Origin: Callosobruchus maculatus
Lineage: Eukaryota; Arthropoda; Insecta; Coleoptera; Chrysomelidae
Assembly (NCBI GenBank): GCA_951848785.1
Contig: CATOUR010000128.1
Location: forward strand, 1 to 64,000
Reading direction: 5' to 3'
Length of the DNA stretch: 64,000 bases
A model generated the notes under the pieces. That model ran no database searches. It saw only the letters and a list, made by a program, of their open reading frames with translations, and was not told the origin of the DNA. A program made the position numbers and the translations under genes. Positions within the stretch are counted from its first letter, which is position 1; every line of letters starts with the position of its first letter. Shown here one piece after another: positions 43,556-55,139 of the stretch.

Positions 43556-44500
43556 TACTTCCCACACCGATAGGTGAGAGAAGTATTCTGATCGCGAAAA
43601 TTTTCGATTTTGGGCTTTTTATGATACCTACATAACGAAAATCTACTTCACTCATTTGCGGCGGTTTATTTGTCCGTCTGTCGGTCTCTCTGTCTTTTGG
43701 CGTTGTTCTAGTCTTATAATCTCAGTATATTTAAAATATTCCTCAAACTTAGTTTTAGGCGTTTTTTTGGTCAGCCTCCCGCAAAGGCTGGAAGCTTATG
43801 GCGCTGTAGAAGCGCTGTGAGAGGATAAGTGTCGGTGCGCGTTAGATTTGAAACACTGTAGGTTTTGGGCGTTTCATGGTTTCTATATAACGAAAATCCA
43901 CGTCACTCATTTCCGTCGGTTTGTCTGTCTGTCTGTCGCGTTTTTTCTACCTTCGTAGTCTCAGTAACCGCTGCATAGATTGTCATGAAGATTGTGTATT
44001 GATATGCTGTGGGGTCCTCCAAAAATTTAATAAAATCGGTGCATTGGCCGCGGAGTAGTTAGAAAAAAGACAAAAAAAAAATAATCCTTAAACTTCGTTT
44101 TTAGGCGTTTCAGGAGTTCATGATCATTTTCTATTTTTTTTTGTATCTATTGACTTGTAAAAGAGGGTCCTATCGGCATAATATCCTTTATATGTCCATC
44201 CGGTCATTGCCTTGCCTACTACATAAACCAAGCGGCTTAGAATTTTCTGATATAAATACATACGAACGAATATTGCTTTAAATCGTTCTATATTGAGTAA
44301 CATAGAAATTATGGAAATCGTTTTAATGAAACTTTACCACAGTATCATTACCGTGCTAAGGATTGAAAACGCCTCTATGGCTCTTAGAGATCGTGTCAGT
44401 GGCGACGCAGCAACAATTAAAAAACTAAAAATATAAAACTGCTCAAACTTGGTTTTTAGTCGTTTTGGAGGTTCCTGATCACTGTTTGTTTGCTTTTGGG
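43556..44500 (+). mobile_element. C-family repeat, copy 3
   Basis: Starts TTACTTCCCACACCGATAGG and follows copy 1 (CATTTGCGGCGG, TCTG block, CTCAGTAACCGCTGCATAG, CTTGCCTACTACATAAACCA). A 93-bp family-1 LINE 3' end interrupts it at 43773. Confidence 0.65.
43773..43865 (-). mobile_element. Solo 3' end of LINE family 1
   Basis: Minus-strand match to the last ~90 bp of family 1 (GCGCTTCTACAGCGCCATAA, CAGCCTTTGCGGGAGGCTGA), inserted in a T-run of the C element. An extreme 5' truncation. Confidence 0.75.
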
Positions 44501-44502
44501 TG

Positions 44503-45126
44503 GCCTGCTAGGTTGCTCACTCCTAGAAAAATTGAAAAACACCGATTCGACTGAAAACTTGAAATAAAATAGAAACTAATAAAGATTGAAATATTGTTAT
44601 AAAGGTAACCAAGTTTTACATTTGATTCTATAAACAAAAATAGGCATTCCTATTTGAAAAAATCTTGTTATCTGACATCGAAGTTTCTTTAATTAATCTA
44701 CTGATTTTATTACAAGTACAAAAAGAATTTAAATTTAACGGTCTGACCTAAAGTGACGCATTTCATGCTTAGTCGTACCGCAGAGTTGCGGTCTTCTAAG
44801 TTTTATAGTAGCTGCGATATTCAATTTTTTTCTGGTACCTATACCAAAAATGATGATTTGCATCCAAACGGTTCATTTAAAGTTCCATATATGGAAGATA
44901 CACTAGAATTCACCAAGCAATCCAAATATGCAATTATGTATAGAGTGTTCCATTCAAAAAAAGTGTAATTTTGATATGAATCACCCTGTATAAACGTCAA
45001 AATTTAGGTGAAAATATTTTTACGTTATAGCCTTCAAGGGTCCCTACCATGATCAAGTGACAGATTCTGAAATATTTTTTAGTAAGCCCATAAAATCTTC
45101 CGTCCAGTCACTATTGGCCCACGCTG
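44503..45126 (+). mobile_element. CAGGGTG foldback family P2, one arm
   Basis: Matches the right arm of the complete P2 element (about 53275-53912), ending ACTATTGGCCCACGCTG followed by TA. The opposite arm and the centre are missing. The frame at 44753-44968 lies in the arm and also occurs, altered, at 53.5-53.7 kb; it is not a gene. Confidence 0.8.
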
Positions 45127-45129
45127 TAT

Positions 45130-45784
45130 AGTTTAAGTTGATTTTTACATACCCATGTACTAAGACTATGTTGATAAATATATATTTTTTCAGCATTTTC
45201 ACTTACCCCCCCCCCCACAAGCAGCAGATGCAAGAAAGAAAATCAGAACCCAGTACAATTATAGTGATTTTTTTGAACAACATCTAGTGAATTCTTGAAT
45301 TTTGACCTGGCAACACTGGATTGACTATGCATACCGGCCTTGCCTTTTTAAACCATCCTGTAGAGCACTGAATATTTACCTTGATGAAGTATGAACGATT
45401 AATCAAATTACCTCTATCTATGTGCCTGTCATTGGTAACAGGATAATCAGGAAGCCCCAAAATTTCGTTAACTGAAGCCTCGCAACCAACGCACCAAATA
45501 AAAATAGTGAAAATATGCACAGAGAGATGATTTAATGGCGTAACAGGGAGATAGACGCGCAGTTATTAAATTTATTACGAATCCGGGGTACTTTGTCGAC
45601 ATGTATCATAGGCGGTGACGTTTCCAAATTTTTATAGGGATAAAAAATATACACTGCCTGACCACAACCTATATTATGATCAAATGATCAACTTGTGTCC
45701 AGAGAAGTGATTTCTATGATACTTATATTATTAGTGTGCATATCGACATCAAATTCCAATATCTAGAGCATGTACAGATATTTC
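45130..45784. other. Unassigned sequence
   Basis: Nothing recognised except a run of 11 cytosines at 45206-45216. Confidence 0.4.
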
Positions 45785-46870
45785 AAAAACGTAAGGACTA
45801 CAACAACCTTAAACATAAAGAAGTCCTGAAGAAGAAAATCAATTTTTCGAAACGCTGACAAATTTGACCTGAAGCATACAAAGAGGACAATGCCATCGCT
45901 TCTACGCCTAAAGAAAAGGCAGACAACTTAGGGAGGCTTTTCGCACTCAACTCTACTGTAGACTTCCAAGGACGTACTCCGACCACCACTATAAACGTGA
46001 ACTCGAGAAAGTCAGAGGCAAATTTCAACATCGAGATGTAAAAAGTATGCTCCAAAAACTAAATACGAAGAAAGCTACGGGTCCTCATCAAATTCCAGCC
46101 ATTGTCCTTAAACGCTGTGTTGCTGAGCTTGTACCTATTATTTGCAAGCTCTTCAAGCTATCGTATCAGCGAGGCGTGTTTACCGCTGCTTGGAAGATTG
46201 GCTGCATACAACTCATTCCTTAGAAAGGCAAAAAAACCGATCCCACTAACTATAGACCTGGCTCTTCTCAGTATTATGTCTAAGGTTATGGAGGCTGTTA
46301 TTAACACACAGCTTCTGAAATACTTGAACAACAATGACATCATAAATGGTCGCCAGTATGGGTCTACGGGTGACCTCCTAGCCTAGGTAACTCACTTGTG
46401 GAACAGAGCAATTGAAAACCATAGCGAATCTTGTTTCGTTGCACTTGATACATCGAAAGTCTTGGATAGAGTGTGACATGAAGGACTTATGGTCAAGCTT
46501 GCAACTCAGGCAACAATTTCTGACAAAGAAGTCTCACGTTGGCTTACCAACTGTGGAAATGGTGGGTCACCCCATAGTCAAGTCACCTTCCGTCAAGCTT
46601 TTGGGGATCAACATCAACAATAACATGTCCTGGCATGACCACGTCGTCAGTATTGCTAAAACGGCAACCCAGAAGGTTGGAACCTTGTTCCGCTGTAGGA
46701 AGCTGTATACACCAGAGCAACTGCTGCTGCTCTACAAGGCACAGATCCGACCTTCGTTGGAGTATTGCTTCTGGACACTATCCAGAAGAGCGCAATTAGA
46801 CTAATCGATACGCCTAACCTCACAAAGGACCTCCTCAAGCCAAAGTCCAGAATGAACACCTTGTCCCTCT
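45785..46870 (+). pseudogene. LINE family 1 ORF2 (copy d), most 5' copy
   Basis: This copy reaches furthest upstream: linker between endonuclease and polymerase (NAIASTPKEKADNLGRLFA, DFQGRTPTTTINVNSR), then VKSMLQKLNTKKATGPHQIP, AIVLKRCVAELVPIICKLF, AAWKIGCIQLIP, PTNYRPGS, MEAVINTQLLKYLNNNDIIN and THLWNRAIENHSESCFVALD. At MVKLAT the sequence jumps to QATISDKEVSRWL, so the catalytic palm is deleted. The rest follows in mixed frames (KLLGININNNMSWHDHVV, LDTIQKSAIRLIDTPNLTK). It ends inside the C-terminal region at about 46830. Several stops and shifts. Confidence 0.85.
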
Positions 46871-47474
46871 ATCACGATAATATTCCACCTGAACCGAATA
46901 TTTGACCAGCACAGGACTGAAAATCTTGCGCATCCTCCTTACGGTACAGATCTTGCTCCCTAGGACTTTTCGCATGTGAAAATGAAGCTTAAAGGAATGC
47001 TGTTTTCTAGTGATGAGGACCTTCTGAGGTCTTGGGACCACGAGTGTGATTGAATTCCTAACGACACAAGGTAGAAGTGGTTTAAAGAGTAGTTTTAGAG
47101 GATGAAGAGGTAGACAAGATGAAGTAAATATATTACAAACATTTCCTAGTATTGTACGAGTATTATATTATTATTTATTGCTGTTTTTCAAACTATGCTG
47201 CCAAGATGCATTTTGTCAAACATGAAGATCAGTGAGCAAGCCCCTCCGCTTCATTGGGATTGGCGCCTATGGGGTGTATAGAGACAGGGACGGTGTTGAT
47301 TAAAATTTAATTTTATGCATGAATTACAACCCCAACCTGACTGGCTGCTACTGGCTGGGCCATAAATTTAAATATCGCCCTTTTCTAGATAGGATCCTCT
47401 AATTCCGCTCATGTCGATGCATGAAATGTTGCCCAGACATTATTCATTTCACCGCACCGACAGATTTTTGTATA
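46871..47474. other. Unassigned sequence
   Basis: No recognised match between two family-1 copies. Confidence 0.4.
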
Positions 47475-47951
47475 TATATCCAATCCAATCTACAGCTTCG
47501 CAGACGACAGTACATAAATATCGTGCATGGAACCAGGCAAGCCACTATCATCTCAGGAGACGGTACGTCGGCGACAGCAACACGGCTCACAGATCTACGT
47601 ATCTACGTAGGTACCAAAACCATTGTCGAGTGGGGATTAGTAAATGAAGTACAGTTTGACATAGAGAAAACTCAAATAACAACATTGACAAAGAAGTCTC
47701 ACTTTGTCTTACCAGTTGTGGAAATGGAGGGACACCCAATAGTCGAGTCACCTTCCGTCATGCTTTTTGGGATCAACATCAACAATAACATATGCTGGCA
47801 TGACCACGTCGTCAGTATTGCTAAAACAGCATCCCAGAAGCTTGGAGGTTCGTTCCGCTGTAGGAAGCCATATACACCAGAGCAACTACTGCTGCTCTAC
47901 AAGGCACAGATTCGACCATCGTTGGAGTATTGCTTCTATGTGTGGGGAAAG
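47475..47951 (+). pseudogene. LINE family 1 fragment (copy e), interrupted by an R2-like LINE
   Basis: Begins SNPIYSFADDST, the only copy in the window with an intact catalytic FADD motif, followed by a stop, ISCMEPGKPLSSQETVRRRQ and then, in the 47421-47954 frame, VEMEGHPIVESPSVMLFGIN, CWHDHVVSIAKTASQKLGG, YTPEQLLLLYKAQIRPSLEY, CFYVWGK. The match stops at VWG, where R2-like sequence starts. The family-1 sequence resumes at 48966. Confidence 0.8.
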
Positions 47952-48965
47952 TGAACGAGCTGAAGGAAATCGACCCGAAGACCCGCAAAAGGATGAATAT
48001 GGAGAGAAGTCTGTATCCTAGTTCCTCTATCTCGCGAATATACATCCCGCGACACCTGAGAGGGAGTGGACTATTGAGTTTGGAGCGTCTGCACAACAGG
48101 GTAGTATTGGCCACTGCCTGCTATGTGACGAACGGCACCGATCCCCTGATCCGCTTTGTGCGAGAGCACGAGAATGCGGGTAAAGGAGCATTTCTTTTTA
48201 GCGCAGCGAAACGAGCAGCCAAGGAGCTCTGTCTCACACTCGACTTCAAGCGGAGGTGTCAGCAGTCCATTACGGAACTTGCTCCCGCATAGTTAAAATC
48301 CCACATTAACTGCTGGGGTTGACTTCCTTTTAGAAGACTCCAAAAAGATAAGCCAAAGCATGGAATGTGTGTACTACAAACATCTAGAAGAGTATGATGG
48401 CTTGTCTGAGCAGTTAACCTTCTGTGTTATAAGGTCTAGTGGGTTAAAGTTGGAGACTAAGGGCTTTATAATGGCTATCCAAGACGGTGTCTTCAACACC
48501 TTGGTATACCATAAGAGGGTTATGGGCACAGATGTACCCGACATCCATTGTAGAGCTTGCCAACAGGCGCCAGATACGCTTATGCTTCTCTTGTCGGCGT
48601 GCAGTGCTGCCATATGCTCCAGGGGATATAGAGTCCGTTGTGGAGAACGAGAGATGCCGGATTTATGCTCGAGCTTGTACAGGTAAACAAGTCCGACATA
48701 GTCCTTCTCGACCACCAACAGAAGACGATGTCGAGTTTTCGGCACCTGCCGAAGTAAAAATCGTCTCTAAGGAGGAAGAAAAGGAGTTGCTCGGACAACT
48801 TCGCAGGCTCTGGCCAGACTACACTGTAAGTCTGCTGGTTATGGTCATTGAATCCCTAGGTAGAATGAGGAATACGCTGCTCTCTGCACTGCGCAAAATA
48901 CCGATGTGCCGCTGGATAATGGAACAGTACCTCGGTGTGTCGGAGCCCAAGCTGCACTTTTTTGT
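47952..48965 (+). pseudogene. R2-like LINE, C-terminal third
   Basis: Frames in order: 47952-48292 with ELKEIDPKTRKRMNMERSLY, SRIYIPRHLRGSGLLSLERL, NRVVLATACYVTNGTDPLIR; 48360-48686 with LSEQLTFCVIRSSGLKLETK, DGVFNTLVYHKRVMGTDVPD, CRACQQAPDTLMLLLSAC; and the last part in the 48487-49071 frame with PPTEDDVEFSAPAEVKIVSK, LRRLWPDYTVSLLVMVIESL, NTLLSALRKIPMCR. The DRKTRK...YVPR..GGRGL stretch, the zinc ribbon and the VVIGxLGG-like block are hallmarks of R2/R4/NeSL-group proteins. In the zinc ribbon the histidine has become leucine. Two frame changes and stops are present. It ends near 48962 with a T-rich stretch and lies inside a family-1 LINE. Confidence 0.75.
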
Positions 48966-49276
48966 TTTTTCTCTAAAGCTTCTGGACTGGAACATCGAAG
49001 AAGGGCGGCTGATGTATCCCTGTTTTACAGATTCTATCACGGAAGATGTTCAAGCGAGCTCTCCTAGATAATAGCATCGAAACCCGTCCGAACGAGGAAC
49101 ACTAGAGAGGCTCTGCGAGCTCATCTTTACCAGGCCGAGGACCCTACTCCCCAAACCAGTCTCCTCTAGGATTCCTTCTTCTGGAGAACTTCGACGCTGT
49201 GGAATGAGCTGCAGGGGAATGTTTTCCAACGGCTACAACCTGCAACGGTTCAAACCTCACGTGCACCGATACTTGA
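48966..49276 (+). pseudogene. LINE family 1 3' part (copy e continued)
   Basis: CTCTAAAGCTTCTGGA continues the family-1 sequence broken at 47951, then jumps from CTGGA to a second CTGGA further on, removing about 85 bp. The remainder encodes EHRRRADVSLFYRFYHGR-like sequence and the AHLYQAEDPTPQTSLL, TLWNELQGNVFQRLQPAT region with stops. The typical 3' terminal hairpin is missing. Confidence 0.8.
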
Positions 49277-49562
49277 GTCGCCTAGTTCCAAAAGTCACTA
49301 AATCCTTCCAAGATATTGAAAGACAGTAACATAGTGCTTTAGAAGGTCTTTAGGGCAAAAATCCTACTTTAATAGTTTTGTCAAAAACTTGAAAAGCCTT
49401 TCAGATTTAGCTGTTTTTGGAAATACATTTGGATTTGGAGGGATTTGCTTCTAAATTTACATGATATGACTGTATTTCATCGCATATTTTGCGCGGTTGG
49501 ATTTAAGAATATACAAAATAAGATGAAAAAGTAAAAAAACTGAAAAAATAAATATAAAAATA

Positions 49563-49955
49563 TAGTATCTTTTCTTATTATTGTGTCACCCATGAGGTAT
49601 GTATTTGTTTTTGGACACGTGACGTCCGATTCAAAAATTTTAATGGGACACCCTGTATATTTGTGGCTTTTTGTATTCTTCCCGGTAAAAAAATTCCAAC
49701 AAACTAGCACACTTGGGCTCTAAAGTGATTCATTCAAGAGCTACAGGCACTTAAAGGACAGTACCACTATACCGTTATGAAACACTACCAAAGTAGTTTA
49801 ACTGTGTGTGCTAGTTTGTTGGTATTGTTTTATCGGGAAGAATACAAAAAGTCACAAATATATAGGGTGTCCCATTAAAAATTTTGAATCGGACATCACG
49901 TGATCAAAAACAAATACCTCGTTGGCTGAGATAGTAATAGGAAAAGATACTACAT
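49563..49955. mobile_element. Small foldback element, about 390 bp
   Basis: TAGTATCTTTTCTTATTATT to AACAAACTAGCACAC returns inverted from 49805 (GTGTGCTAGTTTGTT) to 49955 (GAAAAGATACTA). Each arm contains the motif ACACCCTGTATATT or its inverse. The loop is about 95 bp. Confidence 0.75.
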
Positions 49956-50076
49956 TTGCTCTAATTTAAACCCTCATAATTGTAATTCGCTACTACTGCC
50001 CAGTTCCGATATATTGCTTGTCCTAATCGTCGTGGGACATCCTGTATATAAACCAAATCATAGGTTAGGTTATATA

Positions 50077-53000
50077 CAGGGTGAGTTTTAAGTACCGGCT
50101 CGGTCGATAACTCCACTACTGTAGAAGATAGCAAAAAAGTTGTATATAAAAGTTGTAGTCACGGATATGCTCCTTGCTGAAAAAATATTTGGATTTATAC
50201 AGGGTGATCCATAACTATGTGGTGATGCAAACATGCATTTTTTTAAATGAAACACCCTATATATTATTCCTTATTTAAATTCTACTAATGATTTCCGTTC
50301 TTCTAATATAAGGTAATGTTACATTATAGAGGGTATTCCAAAAGTTATGACCATTTTTATATCCAAATCGTTGTCAAATGAACGTACCGTATATCACACA
50401 GTGATCAATCAAAAATCATTTTTTTAACACGGATGGATAAAAAATATCCTGTAGTTTTAAAATAGGCAATAAAAAAAGCCAGCGGAGCATATTCGTATAC
50501 AGGGTGATGTAGAATGCAAAATCTAGATTTTCTCTCTTTTTTTAAATATAACCCCCAATATCTTATTATATCAAAGAATTGCTTTTAATATGATCTTTCA
50601 TCTTTGTTATGGCTGCACTCATTAGTTTCTGAGATATTCCGATTTTTCTACAAATATTAAATATACCTTCTATTTGTTTACTAAAATTTATTTATTTTGA
50701 GAAAATACTATCAAATTTTATTTTTGCTTAACAAACAACTAAATCATAAGGCCATAGTAGTACTTGATCAAGTCTAAACACTGAATTAACGAGATAGTCA
50801 AGTGTGCTGAGGAAACAATTTTATAGACGTCATGCATAATTATCAAGCAGATCTATCAGGTAGGCTATGAAATATTAAGCGACACAGTCCAAATAAAACG
50901 ATTCTTCAGTCTTTCAAACGCATTAGTTTTAGAGTGCCTTCGTTCTAGATATTGCTGTTCATAGTTGATATATTCTAGAGGCAAGTAGGCAAGTTCTCAA
51001 AGATTCTCCTAAATACCCTCAACGGAAAAATTAATTTTTAAAGCTGGTTTTTCACACAGTACGGAATTATTGGGCAGGTTATGAAAACTGCCAATTTTTC
51101 AAAGCCTACCTGATAAATCTGCTTGATAATTGTGCATCAGGCCTATAAAATTGTTCTCTCAGCATACTTGACTTTATTATCTCGATGATTTAGGGTTTTG
51201 ACTTCACCAAATACTATCATGGCCTTATAATTTAGTTGTTCGTTAAATAAAAAACAAATTCGATAGTACTTCATCAAACCAAATAAATTTCAGTACACAA
51301 ATAAGAGCTACATTTTGAATTTACCGAAAAATCGAAATATCTCTGAAACTGATGGACGTAGGTACAACAAGAGCTATACAAAGATGAAAGAGCATATCAA
51401 AAGCAATTTCTTGGTATAATAAAATATTGGGCGTTACATTTAAAAAAAGAGAGAAAATCTGGATTTTGCGTTCTACATCACCCTGTATACGAATATACGG
51501 CGCGGGATTTTTTTATAGCCGATTTTAAAACTAGAGAATATTTTTAATCTTTTCATGTAAAAAAAATCATTTTTGATTTATTACTTTTTGATATACAGTA
51601 CGTTCGTTTAACAGCGATTTGAATATAAAAATGGTCATAACTTTTGAAATACCCTGTATAATGTAACAGTACCTTATATTGGAAGAACAGAAATCATTAG
51701 TAAGATTTGAATATGGAATAATATACAGGGTGGGCCAATAGTGCGTGGGCGGAGGATTGTGGGCTTACAAAAAGATATTTCAAAAATCTGTCACTTGATC
51801 ATGGTAGGGACCCTTGAGGACTATAACGTAAAAATATTTTCATATAAATTTTGACGTTTATACAGGGTGATTCATATCAAACTTACATTTTTTTTAATGG
51901 AACCCCCTATATATTATTGCACATTTGGATTCCTTGGTCAATTCTAGTGTGACTTTATGTATCACATATGGAACTTTAAACGAACCGTTTAGGCGCAAAT
52001 CACCATTTTTGGTATAAGTGGGTATCAGAAAAAAATTGAATATCGCAGCGATTGTAAAATTTAGAAGGCCGTGACTTTGCGATACGACTAAGCATGAAAT
52101 GTGTCAGCTGAGGACAAATGACTAAATTTGAATTCTTTTTGTACTTGGAGAAATCAGTAGGTTAATTAAGGAAACTTCAATCACAGATAACTTGATTTTT
52201 TCAAATGGGAATGCCTATTTTGGTTTAAAGAATCAAATGTAAAATTTGATTACCTTTCTAACGATATAACATTCTTGATATCAATCTTTTTTTGTTTTCA
52301 TTTTATTTCAAATTTTCAGTCAAATCGGCGTTTTTCAATTTTACTGCGTGCAAGCAACCTAGCAGGCCATGAAAAATAAACAAAAGCTCGTTAGTATGGA
52401 AGAAACCAACTAACTTAGTAGAAAGATGCAAACTAACTAGAGCAACGAGGCAAGATTATGAAAATTCCTTAGAACATATTAGCTCTAACCGGATACAACA
52501 GCGGCAAGATATCTAATGTCAATGAGTAGCTGGAGTATGACAGAAGTGTTTGTTTTCCACAGCCTCCTACCTATTGAGGTCTACTAGAGCTTGACAACTT
52601 TCCAATACTATTAAAAGTTTTGAAACAAAAGGAACACTACCAGCGATTTTTGCTTACAGTCTAACATGTTTAGAATGAAATTTCACATTTGATGGGACAA
52701 AAAAATTAGTTATTTCCATTTATTTAAGTCAAAAGTGAAGATATCTCCAACTGGAGTATTCTGAACATCTATTGAAATAATTGCTAGAATTTTTTAATTA
52801 CGCTATGTTGTAATTGTGATTATTTCATGTAGTTTGCTTCAAACTAAATTTTGTTTTACAATTCAAACAGACTGCAATTCAAGATTCATTTTCCGCGACT
52901 TTGCTAATAAGTAGAAGTACCTTCTGAAGAATTTGAAGGGTTCCAGTCAGAGGTATCATTACTTTTGACTTACGGAAGTGCCTACTTTTTTTTAACATAA

Positions 53001-54098
53001 AGTGTAAAAATGTATTCAGAAGACACATGTATTCTACTGCCAGCAACAATCACTAATAATTTTCCTTTGATTAAATATTTTTTTACTGACTTTGGAAATT
53101 GGCTAATAGCTAGTAGGCTGTGAAAAATGAGCGTTCTTGTTACCGCTGTTGTTTCTGTTTAGAGCTAATATGTTGTAAGGAATTTTCATAATCTTACCTC
53201 GTTGCTCTAGTTAGTTTGCATCTTTCTACTAGGTTAGTTAGTTCCTTCAATATTAACGAGCTTTTGTTTTTTTTCATGGCCTGCTTGCACGCAGGGAAGT
53301 TGAAAAACACCGATTTGACTGAAAATTTGAAATAAAGTGGAAACCAAAAAAGTTTGATATCGAGAGTGCTATATCGTTAGAAAGGTAATCAAATTTTACA
53401 TTTGATTCTTTAAACCAAAATAGGCATTCCCATTTGAAAAAATCAAGTTATCTGTGATTGAAGTTTCCCTAATTTATCTTCTGATTTCTCCAAGTAAAAA
53501 AAGAATTCAAATTTAGCCGTCTGACCTAAGGTGGCGCATTCCATGCTCAGTCGTATCGCAAAGTCAAGGCCTTCTAAGTTTTATAATCGCTGCGATATTC
53601 AATTTTTTTCTGGTACCTACTTATACCAAAAATGGTGATTTGTGCCTAAACGGTTCGTTTAAAGTTCTATGTGTGATACATAAAGTCACATTACAATTGA
53701 CCAAGGAATCCAAATATGCAATAATATATGGGGAGTTCCATTCAAAAAAATGCAAGTTTGATATGAATCACCCTGTATAAACGTCAAAATTCAAGTGAAA
53801 ATATTTTTACGTTATAGCCCTTAAGGGTCCCTACCATCATCAAGTGACAGATTTTTGAAATATTTTTTTGTAAGCCCGCAATCCTCCGTCCACGCACTGT
53901 TGGCCCACCCTGTATAGGGTATCTCATTTAAAAAAATGCATGTTCGCATCACCACGTAGTTATGGATCACCCTGTATAAATCTAAATATTTTCTGAGAAA
54001 GAAGCATATCCGTGGCTACAACTTTTATACACAACTTTTTTTGCTATCTTCTACAGTAGTGGAGTTGTCGACCGAGCCGTTACTAAAAACTCACCCTG
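50077..54098 (-). mobile_element. CAGGGTG palindrome family P1, copy 2, interrupted by P2
   Basis: Same ends and arms as 39576-41421, but the central non-palindromic segment (about 50880-51065) is the reverse complement of that in copy 1, so the element lies in the opposite direction. TA flanks both ends (50075-50076 and 54099-54100). P2 is inserted in the arm at 51726, so the P1 sequence is 50077-51725 plus 53913-54098. Confidence 0.9.
51726..53912. mobile_element. CAGGGTG palindrome family P2, complete, nested in P1
   Basis: 2,187 bp. Arms 51726 to about 52515 and about 53143-53912 are inverted copies (ends CAGGGTGGGCCAATAGTGCG and inverse), around a ~630-bp unique centre without coding homology. 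TA is duplicated on both sides; the uninterrupted site can be read in P1 copy 1 at 41225-41245. Confidence 0.92.
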
Positions 54099-54214
54099 TA
54101 TATGAGTTAATTCATAGATAGTACGGCTGTTATGCAAGCAGCAGAAAACTTACCTATCGTCCTATCCTGGATATAGTGGGCTGTGTTCTCAAGGATCATG
54201 GTTCACATGTAAAT

Positions 54215-54432
54215 GCTAATATGGATTAAGAGGTTTTTGTTATCGAATGGATTTAGGGGTATTTTAATCTCATTCTCCCATGGATTTAGTGGATTTTGTT
54301 TCCAGCCGTAAGAATCTACATTGATTTAGACCAGGATTTAGAGGGTTTTGAAAGATATATTATGTTCTCTCTCGCAATAAGATGGCGCTACTAGTTCAAT
54401 TTATTTGAAAATTGGATTTAGCGGTTTTTGAA
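54215..54432 (+). repeat. Degenerate, interspersed 18-bp motif
   Basis: GGATTTAG-N-GG-N-TTTTG or a close variant appears five times (about 54226, 54252, 54287, 54331 and 54413), separated by unrelated sequence of 15-60 bp. Confidence 0.5.
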
Positions 54433-54435
54433 ACT

Positions 54436-54500
54436 AGACGACTCACTTATCCTCTCGCAGCGCTTCTACAGCGCCATAGGCTTTTAGCCTTTTTAACCAT
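54436..54500 (+). mobile_element. Solo 3' end of LINE family 1
   Basis: CAGCGCTTCTACAGCGCCAT and AGGCTTTTAGCCT match the family-1 3' terminus, about 65 bp only. Confidence 0.6.
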
Positions 54501-55137
54501 AAAAAATCGAAATCGTGGCAAAATCGAAATTAATGTCCTGGATCAAGGCGAGTCGGTAGAGATAATCCCCATTACTCCATGGCATCACCTTTTCAGGACG
54601 CGGTGGTGTTTTTGTAAAGCTTCCCCCTTCACATCGCTAACACGCCCAGCCTTCACGATGAGTAAACTAATCTCTCTACTTCTTACGTTTCATAATTATT
54701 CTCGGGAGCTGGAACCTATATTTTATCTGATAAAAGTTGAACGCAAGTCTACGCTGGCATTATGTGCCTTGGAATCCAGGCATTAATCTAGAAAAGTTTC
54801 AGACCAGCCCGGTTGGAGCTAGGATAAGCAATTGAGCAACGTGAGGTTGGTGTAGAGAAATGAAGGATCTTAGATGTCAAACAGTTCTAATTTCAGGGAT
54901 ATCAGAATTCTTTTATTTTGACTTTGGATCAAGAACTATGGAGGAATTTGGCTTAGTTGAACCGTCCAAGCTTTCGGTACTACCATTGATTAACATATTT
55001 TATATTAATCAACGGTACTACATACTGATTGGGTTTTTGAAAAACAAATTTTGTGATAAATGGTAAGGTCATATTGTATAAATTTTATAACTATCAGATT
55101 TTTTTCTTTTTTGCAATCATTGTTAAATACCCAAATA
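54501..55137. other. Unassigned sequence
   Basis: A 124-codon frame starting at 54412 runs through the LINE end into this stretch; no domain recognised. A 68-codon frame at 54860 is likewise unrecognised. Confidence 0.4.
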
Positions 55138-55139
55138 TA

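Noticed and set aside
45206..45216. Run of 11 cytosines as a functional element
   Set aside because: A single mononucleotide run without further context; may also vary with sequencing.
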